Source of the DNA: Candidatus Sulfopaludibacter sp. SbA3
GTDB lineage: Bacteria > Acidobacteriota > Terriglobia > Bryobacterales > Bryobacteraceae
Direction: 5' to 3'
Length of the DNA: 64,000 bases
NCBI GenBank assembly: GCA_945893365.1
Contig: CAMDED010000021.1
Span: forward strand, 1-64,000
The first letter of the stretch is position 1; each line of letters begins with the position of its first letter. The notes beneath the pieces were generated by a model that did no database searches, was not told the origin of the DNA, and was given only the letters and a program-made list of their open reading frames with translations. Shown piece after piece: positions 27,645-36,379 of this stretch. Made by a program: the position numbers and the translations under genes.

Positions 27645-28686
27645 ACCGTTCCATCACGATGCGGTCGTCGGGGCGTGTTCCCCGCATGTCCCGGTCCGCC
27701 TCGAAGATGAATTGCATCCCTTTCCGCAGTTGTTCATTCGAGAATTTCCCCACCGTTTGATAGACCTGTTCGGCGCGCGACCCCCACATCGGGACGCCCT
27801 GCCGTGAGAAGTGTCCCTGCACCTGCTGCGAATTTCGCAGACCGGCCTCCTTCGCCACCATCGCCAGGCGAAACTGCGTGGAGAGAAAAGCCAGCGCGAG
27901 CGGAAGATACTCGCCGTCCCGCGTGAGCGCGTCGAGAATCTGCAGGGCGCGGCTGCGGTCTTTTCTTCCGAGCGCGGCGACGAGCGCGAAAATCGTGGAC
28001 GTGCGGGCGTCGGGAACGAGCGCGGCGATGTCGTCGGAGGTCAACTCACGTTTGCCAAGGGAGTAGACGGATAGCTTCTCGATCTCGACGGCGATGCGCG
28101 CCATGTCGCCGCCTAGAGCCTCGATCATCAGCTCGAAGGCTTCGCGTCCGACGCGGAGGCCAGCGGCCTTGGCCAGACGCTGGGCTTCCGGACGCGCCTC
28201 GTCGATCGAGACGCGCTTCAGGTCCACCACGTCTTTAACCGGCTGGTAGAATTTCCTGACCCGCTCGATCTTCTGCTTATCCTCGCCTTCAAATTCGAAG
28301 CGGGCGGCTTCGAACACGATCACGACGCCCGGCGACGGATCCTTAAGATAGCGGGCGAGCGCGGCCGCGCCCTCGTTCGACGATTCCCCGGATTCTTCGG
28401 CGTCCTTTACACGGCCCCTGGGCAGGGCGGCTTCGGCGTTGTGCGCGAGGATGACGCGATTCGCGGCGAACAAAGAGAGCGCGCGGGCGTCGTCGATCAC
28501 TTCGACGAGCGAGGTTTCCGCCAGATCGTGCCGCGCGAGGCCGCTGTCCATCTCCTCCGGAGCGAGCATGGCGCCGACTACCGCTTGGCGGCAGCGATCG
28601 CGCCCATAGGATTCGGGGCCGATCAGCAACACCGCCGGAGCGATCTCCTTGCGTTTCGCGCGAATGAGGAATTGATCGGGAGTCAT
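27613..28686 (-). CDS. holA: DNA polymerase III subunit delta
   Basis: A 357-residue clamp-loader subunit that opens the sliding clamp. The ATG at 28686 ([13 protein letters not shown]) is preferred to an upstream start because it follows the lptE stop by four bases. Family blocks are [16 protein letters not shown] (about 20-35), the Walker-like but degenerate N-terminal domain, the central [19 protein letters not shown] and [18 protein letters not shown] (about 188-205), and the C-terminal collar domain ([16 protein letters not shown]). The gene order lptE-holA on one strand is widely conserved, which supports both assignments. Confidence 0.93.
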   Translation of the reverse strand: MTPDQFLIRAKRKEIAPAVLLIGPESYGRDRCRQAVVGAMLAPEEMDSGLARHDLAETSLVEVIDDARALSLFAANRVILAHNAEAALPRGRVKDAEESGESSNEGAAALARYLKDPSPGVVIVFEAARFEFEGEDKQKIERVRKFYQPVKDVVDLKRVSIDEARPEAQRLAKAAGLRVGREAFELMIEALGGDMARIAVEIEKLSVYSLGKRELTSDDIAALVPDARTSTIFALVAALGRKDRSRALQILDALTRDGEYLPLALAFLSTQFRLAMVAKEAGLRNSQQVQGHFSRQGVPMWGSRAEQVYQTVGKFSNEQLRKGMQFIFEADRDMRGTRPDDRIVMERFILKLTAREL

Positions 28687-28690
28687 CGCC

Positions 28691-29266
28691 TCAAAACGTC
28701 TCGAGTACCGCGCTGACAAGCGTGCGGGCGACGTCACGGCTCAGGCGTTCGAGCGCGGTGGAGCTTTCATCGAAATACGCGCGCTGATCGACGCTGATCT
28801 CGTAGCGCTCGCGCACCTCCATGCCCGCTCTGGCGAAAAGCGTCTTGCCCGTTGCGCGCTCGGTGAGCGTCACGTTGAGGTTGACGATGGTCTGGACGCC
28901 GGCGGCGCGGCCGGTGGCGGGATCGAATATCGTCGGATAGGTCTGGATGGTGTTGACGGAACCGGTGAGCACGGCATCGGCGGCGTTGGGGTCGGCCACG
29001 ACGTTGTAGCGGGTGCGGGAGATGAACTCACGAGTCAACGAGCCGGACAGGCGGTCGGAAAGGCGGTAGCTGGTCGTGTTGTTTCCGAACGCCGTAATGG
29101 CGATGGTCTTGACGGATTTCGGAAGAATGTTCGAGTGGCCGGAGACGTGATAGCCGCATCCGGAGAGCGCCGCGAGAAGGGAGGCGGTGAGCGGAAGAGC
29201 CAGGGTCCGGGAGCTTCCGACGCGGCCCCCGGCAGGCCGGGAGGCACGTCCCACCTGGGCTGTCAT
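28691..29266 (-). CDS. lptE: LPS-assembly lipoprotein LptE
   Basis: A 191-residue outer-membrane lipoprotein that plugs the LptD translocon for lipopolysaccharide. The lipobox LSGC (about 35-38) is followed by GYHVSGHSNILPKSVKTIAI, the family start. ITAFGNNTTSYRLSDRLSGS and the paired strands VLTGSVNTI and VNLNVTLTER fit the alpha/beta LptE fold. The location directly upstream of holA is the common order. It supports a Gram-negative, LPS-bearing organism. The stop of the upstream ASADH-like gene overlaps this start by four bases. Confidence 0.88.
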   Translation of the reverse strand: MTAQVGRASRPAGGRVGSSRTLALPLTASLLAALSGCGYHVSGHSNILPKSVKTIAITAFGNNTTSYRLSDRLSGSLTREFISRTRYNVVADPNAADAVLTGSVNTIQTYPTIFDPATGRAAGVQTIVNLNVTLTERATGKTLFARAGMEVRERYEISVDQRAYFDESSTALERLSRDVARTLVSAVLETF

Positions 29267-30285
29267 TCCGCGGCTCCGATCAACTGTCCGGCAACGGCGA
29301 CGGCGTTTTCGGCCGCGAGACGGACGTTATCGGCGGCGATCCAGAACCAGCAGGCGTTCGGGTCCCGCCGGTCGAGAGAGATGCCGCCCACGGAGATGCC
29401 GCTCTCCCCGGCCACCGCGACGATATTGGGCGGTTCAAGCGAGCTGCCGCGCACGTCGATGCGGCCGGAAGCGAGGGCTTTTTCCAGTTCCACGAGGTTC
29501 GGCGGCGTTTCAAATTGCGCCCATAAGGAAAAGGAGTATCCATGAAACACCGGCGCTTGAACCACGTGCAGGGAAGGCAAGGGCACGCTTCCCTGCCACG
29601 AGAGCAGCGTCGCAAGGTGGTTGTCGATAACCGCTTCGGTGGCGCCGAGCGATTCCGGAGCCTCCTCTCCGTATTCTTTCAGCAGATTGAAGCTGAGCTG
29701 CGCGTCGAAAACGGCTTTAGGAAGACTCTTAAATACGAGCAGATTCGTGGTCTGCGCCTGCAACTCTTCGAGACCGGGAAACCCTCGCTCGCTGGCGGGA
29801 GCAAGAGCCTGAACCACGATGCGGACGATCGGACGGTATGCCGCCAACTGCTTCAGGAAAAGCGCGAGCGCGATGGCGGCGGGATGGGCGATGGTGTGAA
29901 TGGCGCCCTTCGGGAGAACGGCCGGAAGGGGGCCCGGTTCGAGAAACGGCGCGCGGAGCCGTGCCTCCGGCAGATCCGAGGTGGCAAACGTGAGATCGAT
30001 CGGGATGGTGGATGAGGCGAAGGCCAGCGCCTTAAGCGTGGAGGCTGGGGAGCCGGCGAACAACGTGACGTCCGATTCGGATAGAGCGGCGCTATCGAGC
30101 AGATGAATGACGGCCGGCTCGCCCGACTTCCCGGTAAGCGTGCCGGCTTCGGCGTCTTCGGCGGCGATCAGGCGGAGCCGCGCGGGAAATTCCGGAGCGG
30201 CGAGCAGATCCATGACCTCGCGGCCCAGCAGGGTGCCGCTTCCGACCAGACCAACGGTGGGAGTTCGGGCTCGAGGCTTAACCAA
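29263..30285 (-). CDS. Aspartate-semialdehyde-dehydrogenase-like protein, catalytic Cys missing
   Basis: A 340-residue homologue of aspartate-semialdehyde dehydrogenase of the USG-1 type. The Rossmann motif VGLVGSGTLLGREVMDLL (about 11-28) and a C-terminal dimerisation domain with VQAPVFHGYSFSLWAQFE (about 242-259) are present. The position of the family's catalytic NCS motif reads TIAHPAAIALALFLKQ (about 131-146), so the cysteine nucleophile is replaced by alanine. It probably does not make aspartate semialdehyde. It sits in a dense operon between pssA (8-base overlap) and lptE. A structural, binding or different catalytic role is possible. Confidence 0.75.
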   Translation of the reverse strand: MVKPRARTPTVGLVGSGTLLGREVMDLLAAPEFPARLRLIAAEDAEAGTLTGKSGEPAVIHLLDSAALSESDVTLFAGSPASTLKALAFASSTIPIDLTFATSDLPEARLRAPFLEPGPLPAVLPKGAIHTIAHPAAIALALFLKQLAAYRPIVRIVVQALAPASERGFPGLEELQAQTTNLLVFKSLPKAVFDAQLSFNLLKEYGEEAPESLGATEAVIDNHLATLLSWQGSVPLPSLHVVQAPVFHGYSFSLWAQFETPPNLVELEKALASGRIDVRGSSLEPPNIVAVAGESGISVGGISLDRRDPNACWFWIAADNVRLAAENAVAVAGQLIGAAE

Positions 30286-31174
30286 CGCCGTGCTCCGCTT
30301 GAGGCGGTTGCGGACTCGGCCGAAGATGGCGCTTGAGGATTCCGCCGATGCGCGTCACGATGCCGCTGCCGACGTAGACGGCGGTGATTGCGAGCAGCAC
30401 GGGCTGCGAGTAGTTCCAGACGAGATAAATGAAAGCGCCGATCAGGATGACGGAAAGGGGCGAGCGGGGACGCAGCAGGTTGAACCCCTTGAAGCTGTGG
30501 TAACGCCAGGTGCTGACCATAAGAAAGGACAGCAAGCCGAGCAGCGCGAGCCAGGCGATGGAGAGAGGCCAGAATGAGAGAGGGACCGAACCGGCGGCGT
30601 AGATCACGGAAGCGACCATGCCGGCGGCGGCGGGAATAGGGAGGCCGACGAAGTACTTGCGGTCCGGGCGGCCTGGATTCTTGGGAACGGGATTCTTCTG
30701 GACGTTGAAGCGGGCGAGGCGGGCCGCGCCACAGAGAAGAAAGAGAAACGCCATGAAATAGCCGGCCCGGAGAATTTGTTCGCGAAGACCGGCGCTTCCG
30801 GCGGCGATAAACTGAATGCCCCACGCGAAGGCGAGCGCGGCGGGGGCGATGCCGAAGCTGATGATGTCGGCGAGCGAATCAAGCTCGCGCCCGAACTCGC
30901 TGACCGTGTTGGTCATGCGGGCGATGCGGCCGTCGAGTCCATCGAGAAAGACGGCGATGCCGATGGTCTGAGCGGCGATCTCAAAATGGTGCGAAGCGCC
31001 AGCGCCGCCCGATGCCTGAAGCATCGCGCCCTGGAACGTTTTCAGTACGGCGACGTAACCGAGGAAAATATTGCCCGCGGTGAATAGCGACGGAATCACG
31101 TACGCCGCGCGCCGGGGACGGCGGTCCGGAGAATTCGGATCGATCAGCCGCTGATTAAAAGTTAGCTTCGCCAT
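30278..31174 (-). CDS. pssA: CDP-diacylglycerol--serine O-phosphatidyltransferase
   Basis: A 298-residue integral membrane enzyme that makes phosphatidylserine from CDP-diacylglycerol and serine. The CDP-alcohol phosphatidyltransferase signature spans about 78-107: DGLDGRIAR ... FGRELDSLAD, giving the D-G-x-x-A-R and G-x3-D-x3-D pattern. There are about eight hydrophobic helices. The C-terminus (about 275-298) is basic and Pro-rich. It overlaps psd by 20 bases, and the two products act in sequence to make phosphatidylethanolamine. Confidence 0.93.
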   Translation of the reverse strand: MAKLTFNQRLIDPNSPDRRPRRAAYVIPSLFTAGNIFLGYVAVLKTFQGAMLQASGGAGASHHFEIAAQTIGIAVFLDGLDGRIARMTNTVSEFGRELDSLADIISFGIAPAALAFAWGIQFIAAGSAGLREQILRAGYFMAFLFLLCGAARLARFNVQKNPVPKNPGRPDRKYFVGLPIPAAAGMVASVIYAAGSVPLSFWPLSIAWLALLGLLSFLMVSTWRYHSFKGFNLLRPRSPLSVILIGAFIYLVWNYSQPVLLAITAVYVGSGIVTRIGGILKRHLRPSPQPPQAEHGVG

Positions 31175-31805
31175 GTTGTGCTTCCGTCGCCTCTTTCGCC
31201 GCGGCTAAGGCTCCCCGGCGCGCGATCACGCTCGATCCAGCCGAGACGCGCATCCCGGGCGTCACCACGATATCCCATTCCGGTCCCAAGGCGACGTCCA
31301 CGCGGGAGCCGAACTTGATCAAGCCGATGCGCTCCCCCATGGCGACCTTGTCGCCCGGCTTCTTGAAACAGACGATCCTCCGCGCGATCAGACCGGCGAT
31401 CTGGCTGAAAACGACGCGGGAGCCGTTCCCTTCGACGGTCAAAGTGTTTTGTTCGTTTTGTGAAGAGGCTTCGTCCTTGCTGGCAACCAGGAATGCGCCC
31501 TTACGGTAGTTTACGGCGGTCACCGAGCCGGCGATGGGGGTACGGTTTACGTGGACATCGAAGACATTGAGGAAGATACCGATGCGGGTTCCGCCCTTCT
31601 CCGGTTTGACCACAACAACCTTCCCGTCAGCCGGTGAAACCGCCACGGGACCGCTGGGGATTTCCCGCTCGGGGTCGCGAAAAAACCAAAGACAGAAGGC
31701 CCCGAGGACGTAGAGAGGCGAAGCGAACCAATGATTCGTAAACCAGCCGACCAGTCCGCCGCCCGCGGCGAGCCCGAGCGCGTAGTAAATGCCGTCCGCA
31801 ACCAT
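31155..31805 (-). CDS. psd: Phosphatidylserine decarboxylase proenzyme
   Basis: A 216-residue pyruvoyl enzyme of the short (PSD-A/archaeal-like) type that converts phosphatidylserine to phosphatidylethanolamine. It has an N-terminal membrane segment (about 8-45) and VVVVKPEKGGTRIGIFLNVF with HVNRTPIAGSV (about 75-110). The autocleavage site is near the C-terminus (RVSAGSSVIAR, about 188-198, Gly-Ser bond). The protein is cut there to give the alpha chain with an N-terminal pyruvoyl group. First gene of the psd-pssA-(ASADH-like)-lptE-holA operon. Upstream lies a gene-free kilobase with strong hairpins. Confidence 0.93.
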   Translation of the reverse strand: MVADGIYYALGLAAGGGLVGWFTNHWFASPLYVLGAFCLWFFRDPEREIPSGPVAVSPADGKVVVVKPEKGGTRIGIFLNVFDVHVNRTPIAGSVTAVNYRKGAFLVASKDEASSQNEQNTLTVEGNGSRVVFSQIAGLIARRIVCFKKPGDKVAMGERIGLIKFGSRVDVALGPEWDIVVTPGMRVSAGSSVIARRGALAAAKEATEAQHGEANF

Positions 31806-32013
31806 GAGAGATGAAAGGAGGTCTTCGTTTCATTCTCGCACGACGCAGGGTCACGCTTGCGAGAGCGAGGGCAACGCACGCAAGCTGCGCCGAAAATAGC
31901 GTGGGCAATTGGAGGAGGTAACTCGGGAGACGGGAACAGGCTTGTCGGAAGGGAGGGCGCACTTCACCCACGCGACCGGCCATGCTGTTTCGGTGATGAG
32001 AGTACCCGTCAGC

Positions 32014-32041
32014 CGTTGGGCGGCCCGAAGGCCGCCCAACG
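32014..32041 (-). other. Perfect 12-bp hairpin with UUCG tetraloop on the minus strand
   Basis: CGTTGGGCGGCC pairs perfectly with 32030-32041 across a four-base loop. On the minus strand the loop is TTCG closed by C-G, the very stable cUUCGg tetraloop. It lies about 210 bases upstream of psd on the same strand. There is no T-run after it, so a simple intrinsic terminator is unlikely. It may be part of a leader RNA or a dispersed repeat. Confidence 0.6.
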
Positions 32042-32215
32042 AGGTGCGGGGAGAATCGAACCGCTTTAGAGTACTGGCAGAATCGAGGGGTGGTTCGCGC
32101 AATGGGAACATAATCCCGAAACCAGCTATGGGGTCCAAGTCTCCGCTTTTTCAGAAAACGCGTTTTCCTTTCCTATCGGGACTTCCTCGAGCTTTTGACT
32201 TCGGGATCGCCCTAA

Positions 32216-32235
32216 GTCTCCGGAAAACCGGAGAC
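32216..32235. other. Perfect 8-bp inverted repeat
   Basis: GTCTCCGG and CCGGAGAC flank an AAAA loop. No T-run follows on either strand, so I do not call it a terminator. Confidence 0.5.
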
Positions 32236-32305
32236 GCGGAAAGCACCTAACACGATGTTTTACCCGGCCGGGGTTTAGGCATCGGTGACGGACACGGCTG
32301 ATGAG

Positions 32306-32368
32306 GCCGCACAAGCCGTTCCGTGAGGAACTGCTTCTTGATTGTAGTCTACAACACGGTTGTGCGGC
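32306..32368. promoter_or_regulatory. Stem (9 bp) enclosing a 13-bp palindrome
   Basis: GCCGCACAA (32306-32314) pairs with TTGTGCGGC (32360-32368). The bases next to it extend the pairing after one bulge. Inside the loop is the palindrome TTGTAGTCTACAA (32342-32354), which resembles operators of BlaI/MecI/CopY-type repressors (TGTAG and CTACA half-sites). Either a folded RNA or a repressor site is possible. Confidence 0.35.
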
Positions 32369-32794
32369 TGCAATCGCGAATTCCCTGTAAGAGACTGAAA
32401 AGCGAGGGGAAAAAAGTTTTTGAAAGTTTGTCACCGCAAGAAGCTGTTTTGGCGGGGTGTGGATAAGTGGCTTGGAATCAACAAATGTTCTCGTCAGGGT
32501 GAGAGGCCCCCGTTAGGGGCCGGGCGCGGAAGGGACGAAGACGCGGCGCAGTCTGGACGCCTGTTTCGTATCGCGTGCGCGCGACCTCAGGCAAGGTTTG
32601 CAAGTAGGTTGCAATAAGGAAGGTACGGCAACTGGAGCGGCCACGGGTGAAGCTCGCAAGCTTGCGCAAAGGATCCACGCGGCAGGTCCGGCAAAGTGCC
32701 GCTGCCTCCGAACGAATCGGAGCGACGACTGGATTGGGGCCGGAATGTCCCGCGTACCTCAGTGATATCATAGGGATCGAAAGTGAGGCACCCG

Positions 32795-33754
32795 ATGAAC
32801 AGACGAACTTTTCTCCAACTCACATCCGCGGCGGTCAGCGCACAATTGAAAGCGCTGGCCGATACGCCGATTCCCTCGGCCACGCTTGGGAAGAGCGGCT
32901 TGCGTGTAACCCGGTTCACACTGGGCGGTTTTCACATGCGCGTCCGCGGCGAAGAGAACGGCATCAAGATCATTCATCGCGCCATCGATCTGGGCGTAAA
33001 CATGTTCGATAGCGCCGCCAAGTATCACGAAGGCGAAAGCGACGCGACCTACGGCAAGGCCCTCGCGGGCGGCCTGCGCCAGAAGATCCTGCTGATGTCG
33101 AAAGCACAGGTTCGCGACCGCGATGGCGCAATGAAGCAACTGGAATTGACGTTGAAGAGGATGAATACGGACTACCTCGATTTGTGGTGCTGCCATGAGG
33201 TAAGCACGCACAAAGAGGTTGACCGGATCTTCGGACCGGGCGGCTCGCTCGAAGCGTTTGTGAAGGCGAAGAAGGAGGGCAAGGCGCGGCACATCGGGTT
33301 CACGGGCCACCATGACCCGACAGTGCACCAACGCCTGCTAGACGGGTATGACGGCTGGGAGACGGTGCAGCATCCGGTGAATTTGGTGGATCCCCATTAT
33401 CTGAGCTTCATCCATTCGGTGCTGCCGAACATCCGCAAGAAGGGACTGGGCCTGCTCGCGATGAAGAGCAACGCCATCGGGAACATTACGAAGAACCAGA
33501 TTGCGAGTATTCCGGAGTGTCTGCGCTTTACGTGGAGCCACGACATCGACACTCTGGTTTCGGGAGTGGAGACCGTGGAGCAGCTCGAACAGAATGTGCT
33601 CTCCGCGAAGACGTTTCAGCCGATGTCGAAGAAGGAGCGGGAAACGCTCCTGGCGCGCACGAAGGGCGGTCCGACGGGATCGAAGGTCGAGACGTATAAG
33701 GTAAAGGAAGCGGGCGCCATGCACCGCGTCCACAGCGACGGCGAAACGGCGTAA
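32795..33754 (+). CDS. Aldo/keto reductase with Tat signal
   Basis: A 319-residue NADPH-dependent oxidoreductase of the aldo/keto reductase TIM-barrel family. I chose the ATG at 32795 (MNRRTFLQLTSAAVSA), which gives a twin-arginine export signal and has GAGG upstream; a GTG lies four codons earlier. The catalytic region reads GVNMFDSAAKYHEGESD with Asp and Tyr of the tetrad (about 65-81), LLMSKAQ supplies the Lys, and LDLWCCHEVS supplies the His (about 128-137). It is followed by a hairpin with a T-rich tail. Export to the periplasm is inferred from the RR motif. Confidence 0.85.
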   Translation: MNRRTFLQLTSAAVSAQLKALADTPIPSATLGKSGLRVTRFTLGGFHMRVRGEENGIKIIHRAIDLGVNMFDSAAKYHEGESDATYGKALAGGLRQKILLMSKAQVRDRDGAMKQLELTLKRMNTDYLDLWCCHEVSTHKEVDRIFGPGGSLEAFVKAKKEGKARHIGFTGHHDPTVHQRLLDGYDGWETVQHPVNLVDPHYLSFIHSVLPNIRKKGLGLLAMKSNAIGNITKNQIASIPECLRFTWSHDIDTLVSGVETVEQLEQNVLSAKTFQPMSKKERETLLARTKGGPTGSKVETYKVKEAGAMHRVHSDGETA

Positions 33755-33813
33755 GGCGCCCGGCGCAACGCACGGCGCAACGCCGGTTCGATTCGGCAAG
33801 TGAGTTGCATCTG

Positions 33814-33840
33814 GAGGGTCTCCGTTCGACCCTCGCTTTT
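33814..33840 (+). terminator. Candidate intrinsic terminator after the aldo/keto reductase gene
   Basis: GAGGGTC and GACCCTC form a 7-bp stem around a 7-base loop (33814-33834), followed by GCTTTT. It lies 60 bases after the stop and before the TonB receptor gene. The T-run is short. Confidence 0.4.
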
Positions 33841-33931
33841 CCCCGTTCACCGTCCGCTTTTGACAATCAGTTGCAAATAGATTCCGTGGAATGCCGTTTT
33901 GCCGTAATCTGTCTTTTCGGGAGAAACCTCG

Positions 33932-36367
33932 GTGAAGATCAGGGCACGGGCAAAGAAGGCAGACGAAACGGCGATCCAGAAGGGCCCAAGCTATTGGATT
34001 GTCATGGGCACGCTGGCGGTATGCACGGCGTTTGGCGGCAAGACGGCGATCCCCGTTTACGCCCAGGAATCGTCGAAGGGCGGACCGGGCGCGCCCTATT
34101 CGCAAGGCGAGGTCAAGGCGCTACCGGTTCGCCGATTCGACATTCCAGCCGCGGATCTCGACGCCGCGCTGACCGCCTTCAGGAATGCAACGGGCTTGCA
34201 AGTGATCGTGAAGGTTGAGGCGATTCGCAGCCTCCGCTCACCCGGTGTATCCGGAATGTACACGGCGGATCAGGCGTTGGAACGGCTGCTCGCCGGGACG
34301 GGAGCCGCCTATCGCCGCACCGATGCGGGAACCGTGACGATCGATCTCGCGCCGGTTTCAACGCTGGTTGAGGTGACCGGTCAAATCGCGCCTTTGTCGT
34401 CCGCCAAGTACACTCAGCCGATCCTTAACACGCCGCAGACGATCATGGTGATTCCGAAGGCCGTGATCGAGGAGCAGGGCGCAACCACGCTTCGCGATGT
34501 GCTGCGGAACGTTCCGGGCCTGACGGTCGCGGCAGGCGAAGGCGGCGCCCCGGCGGGCGACAATCTGACGCTGCGCGGTTTCAGCGCCCGTAACGACCTC
34601 TTTGTGGACGGCGTTCGCGATCTGGGTCCCCAGTCCCGGGATCCTTTCAACATGGAGCAGGTGGAAGTGACAAAGGGTCCAACCTCGGCGATTGCCGGGC
34701 GCGGCTCGACGGGCGGCACCATCAACATGGTGAGCAAAACGCCCGGTCTTAGTCCGGTCTACGGGTTGACGCTCAATTTCGGCTCCGACCAGACCCGGCG
34801 CGCGGCGGGCGACTTCAACGCTCCGCTCAGGAGACTGGGCCTGGGCGAGCACACGGCTTTCCGGATGAACCTTCTCGGGCACGACTCGAATGTGGCCGGG
34901 CGCGACGTGGTGCAGAATCAGCGTTGGGGCGCCGCGCCAACCCTGTCGTTCGGCGTCGGCACGCCCACGCGACTGACCCTCGGCTACTACAAGCTCAAGC
35001 AGGACAACATTTCCGACTACGGAATTCCCTGGGTGCCCGTCACGAATAATGCGCTCGCAGCCTACCGCGATCAACCCGCGCCAGTGCCGCGCAACACCTT
35101 CTACGGCTTCAAGGATCGCGACTTCGAAAGATTGAACTCGGATACGGCGACCGTGCGTTTCCAGCACAGTTTCAGCGATTCTACGGAACTGAGCAGCCAG
35201 TTGCGTTACGGCCGGTCGGTGCGAGACTCTCTCGCCACGCCACCACGGTTCGCCGGCAACGATTCGACTAACATTACACGGGAATTGAGGTCATGGGTTG
35301 CGACGGACAAGATCGTGGACAGCCAGACCGATCTTAGGACGAGGTTCTCGACGGGCGGCATCGAGCACGCGCTTGTGACGGGCACGAATCTGACGCGCGA
35401 AAACAACATCCGCAAGAACCGCACCGCCACTAACAGCCTGACTACACTGCTGAATCCCAATCCGGACGACGTGTATACCGGGGCGATTACACTGAGTCCG
35501 CTGGTGGGCGACATCACCGGAAAAACGCAGGCGGTTTACGCATTCGATACCGTCAAGTTAGGGCGGCACTGGGAGGCCACGGGCGGCCTCCGCTGGGAGC
35601 GCTTCGACGTGGAGGGGATCAGCACCACTCCGGCGCGGGTAGCCCGCGTCGATACGATGAAGAGTCTGCGGGCCGGACTGATTTACAAGCCCGTCGAAAG
35701 CGGAAGCGTGTACGCGTCCTACGGAACGTCGCTCAATCCGTCTCTTGAGGGATTGTCGTACGGGACCGCCAACACGGCAATCGAGCCGGAGAAGACCTAC
35801 ACCTTCGAAGTGGGAAGTAAGTGGGACGTGTCGCGAGAGAGGCTGATGCTGAGCGGGGCGATTTTTCGCGTGGAAAAAGACAACGCCCGCACGCCCGGCA
35901 TTCTGCCCGACGACCCGCCTCAGGTGCTCAACGGCACGCAGCGCGCAAAGGGCTTCGAGCTGGCCGCAACCGGCGGGATCACGCACGCCTGGAAAGTCTT
36001 TGGGGCCTACACTTACATCGACGGAAAGATCGTAAAGTCGAATTTGCTAACCGAGGTGGGAAAATATTTCCAGAATACGCCCAAGAGCTCGTTCAGCGTC
36101 TGGACTACCTACGCGCTGAAAAAGCTAAGTCTGGGCGTGGGACCGCGGTTTACGGGTAAGCGCTACGGTAACAATATCAACACGCGATCGGTGGGAAGTT
36201 ACTGGACGCTCGACGCGCTGGCGTCTTATCCCGTCACCACTAACCTAAGTCTTCGCTTCAACGTTTACAACATGAATAACGAGTTCTACTTCGACCGGCT
36301 GGGGGGCGGACACCTGATACCGGGCGCGTCCCGCACGGTGGCGGTTAGCGCGAGCTTCCGGTTTTAG
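33932..36367 (+). CDS. TonB-dependent siderophore receptor with STN domain
   Basis: An 811-residue outer-membrane receptor. After a signal region (about 20-45) comes a secretin/TonB N-terminal (STN) domain (about 66-120: FDIPAADLDAALTAFRNATG). The plug follows (about 150-270: LNTPQTIMVIPKAVIEEQGA, TLRGFSARNDLFVDG, VEVTKGPTSAIAG), then a 22-strand-type barrel that ends in Phe (SASFRF). The STN domain implies FecA-like signalling to an anti-sigma/ECF pair, though none is adjacent. The start is a GTG with GGAG nine bases upstream. PiuC-type hydroxylase and PepSY genes follow closely, marking an iron-uptake operon. Confidence 0.92.
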   Translation: MKIRARAKKADETAIQKGPSYWIVMGTLAVCTAFGGKTAIPVYAQESSKGGPGAPYSQGEVKALPVRRFDIPAADLDAALTAFRNATGLQVIVKVEAIRSLRSPGVSGMYTADQALERLLAGTGAAYRRTDAGTVTIDLAPVSTLVEVTGQIAPLSSAKYTQPILNTPQTIMVIPKAVIEEQGATTLRDVLRNVPGLTVAAGEGGAPAGDNLTLRGFSARNDLFVDGVRDLGPQSRDPFNMEQVEVTKGPTSAIAGRGSTGGTINMVSKTPGLSPVYGLTLNFGSDQTRRAAGDFNAPLRRLGLGEHTAFRMNLLGHDSNVAGRDVVQNQRWGAAPTLSFGVGTPTRLTLGYYKLKQDNISDYGIPWVPVTNNALAAYRDQPAPVPRNTFYGFKDRDFERLNSDTATVRFQHSFSDSTELSSQLRYGRSVRDSLATPPRFAGNDSTNITRELRSWVATDKIVDSQTDLRTRFSTGGIEHALVTGTNLTRENNIRKNRTATNSLTTLLNPNPDDVYTGAITLSPLVGDITGKTQAVYAFDTVKLGRHWEATGGLRWERFDVEGISTTPARVARVDTMKSLRAGLIYKPVESGSVYASYGTSLNPSLEGLSYGTANTAIEPEKTYTFEVGSKWDVSRERLMLSGAIFRVEKDNARTPGILPDDPPQVLNGTQRAKGFELAATGGITHAWKVFGAYTYIDGKIVKSNLLTEVGKYFQNTPKSSFSVWTTYALKKLSLGVGPRFTGKRYGNNINTRSVGSYWTLDALASYPVTTNLSLRFNVYNMNNEFYFDRLGGGHLIPGASRTVAVSASFRF

Positions 36368-36379
36368 CCGGAGGCAACG

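Larger units (their letters stand above)
31806..32794. other. Gene-free intergenic kilobase with several inverted repeats
   Basis: I see no credible coding region, rRNA or complete tRNA in these 989 bases. Short open frames on both strands lack ribosome-binding sites and family features. The stretch contains at least four perfect inverted repeats: 32014-32041, 32154-32167 (GAAAACGCGTTTTC), 32216-32235 and 32306-32368. A GC stem also lies at 32505-32521. The density of stems suggests a structured leader, small RNA or repeat element rather than spacer. It lies between the divergent psd operon and an aldo/keto reductase gene. Confidence 0.5.

Noticed and set aside
32040-32100. Minus-strand GGTTCGATTC followed by CTCCCCGCACC looked like the T-arm and 3' end of a tRNA or tmRNA
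   Set aside because: The T-stem does not pair, no D-arm or anticodon arm can be folded upstream, and no tmRNA tag frame is present.
31909-32250. A 113-codon plus-strand open frame in the gene-free kilobase
   Set aside because: It runs straight through the perfect hairpins, has no family features and a composition like the noise frames on the other strand.
33855-33885. TTGACAATCAGTTGCAA upstream of the TonB receptor as a Fur box or promoter
   Set aside because: It matches the Fur consensus poorly, and no -10 is found at the right distance from TTGACA.
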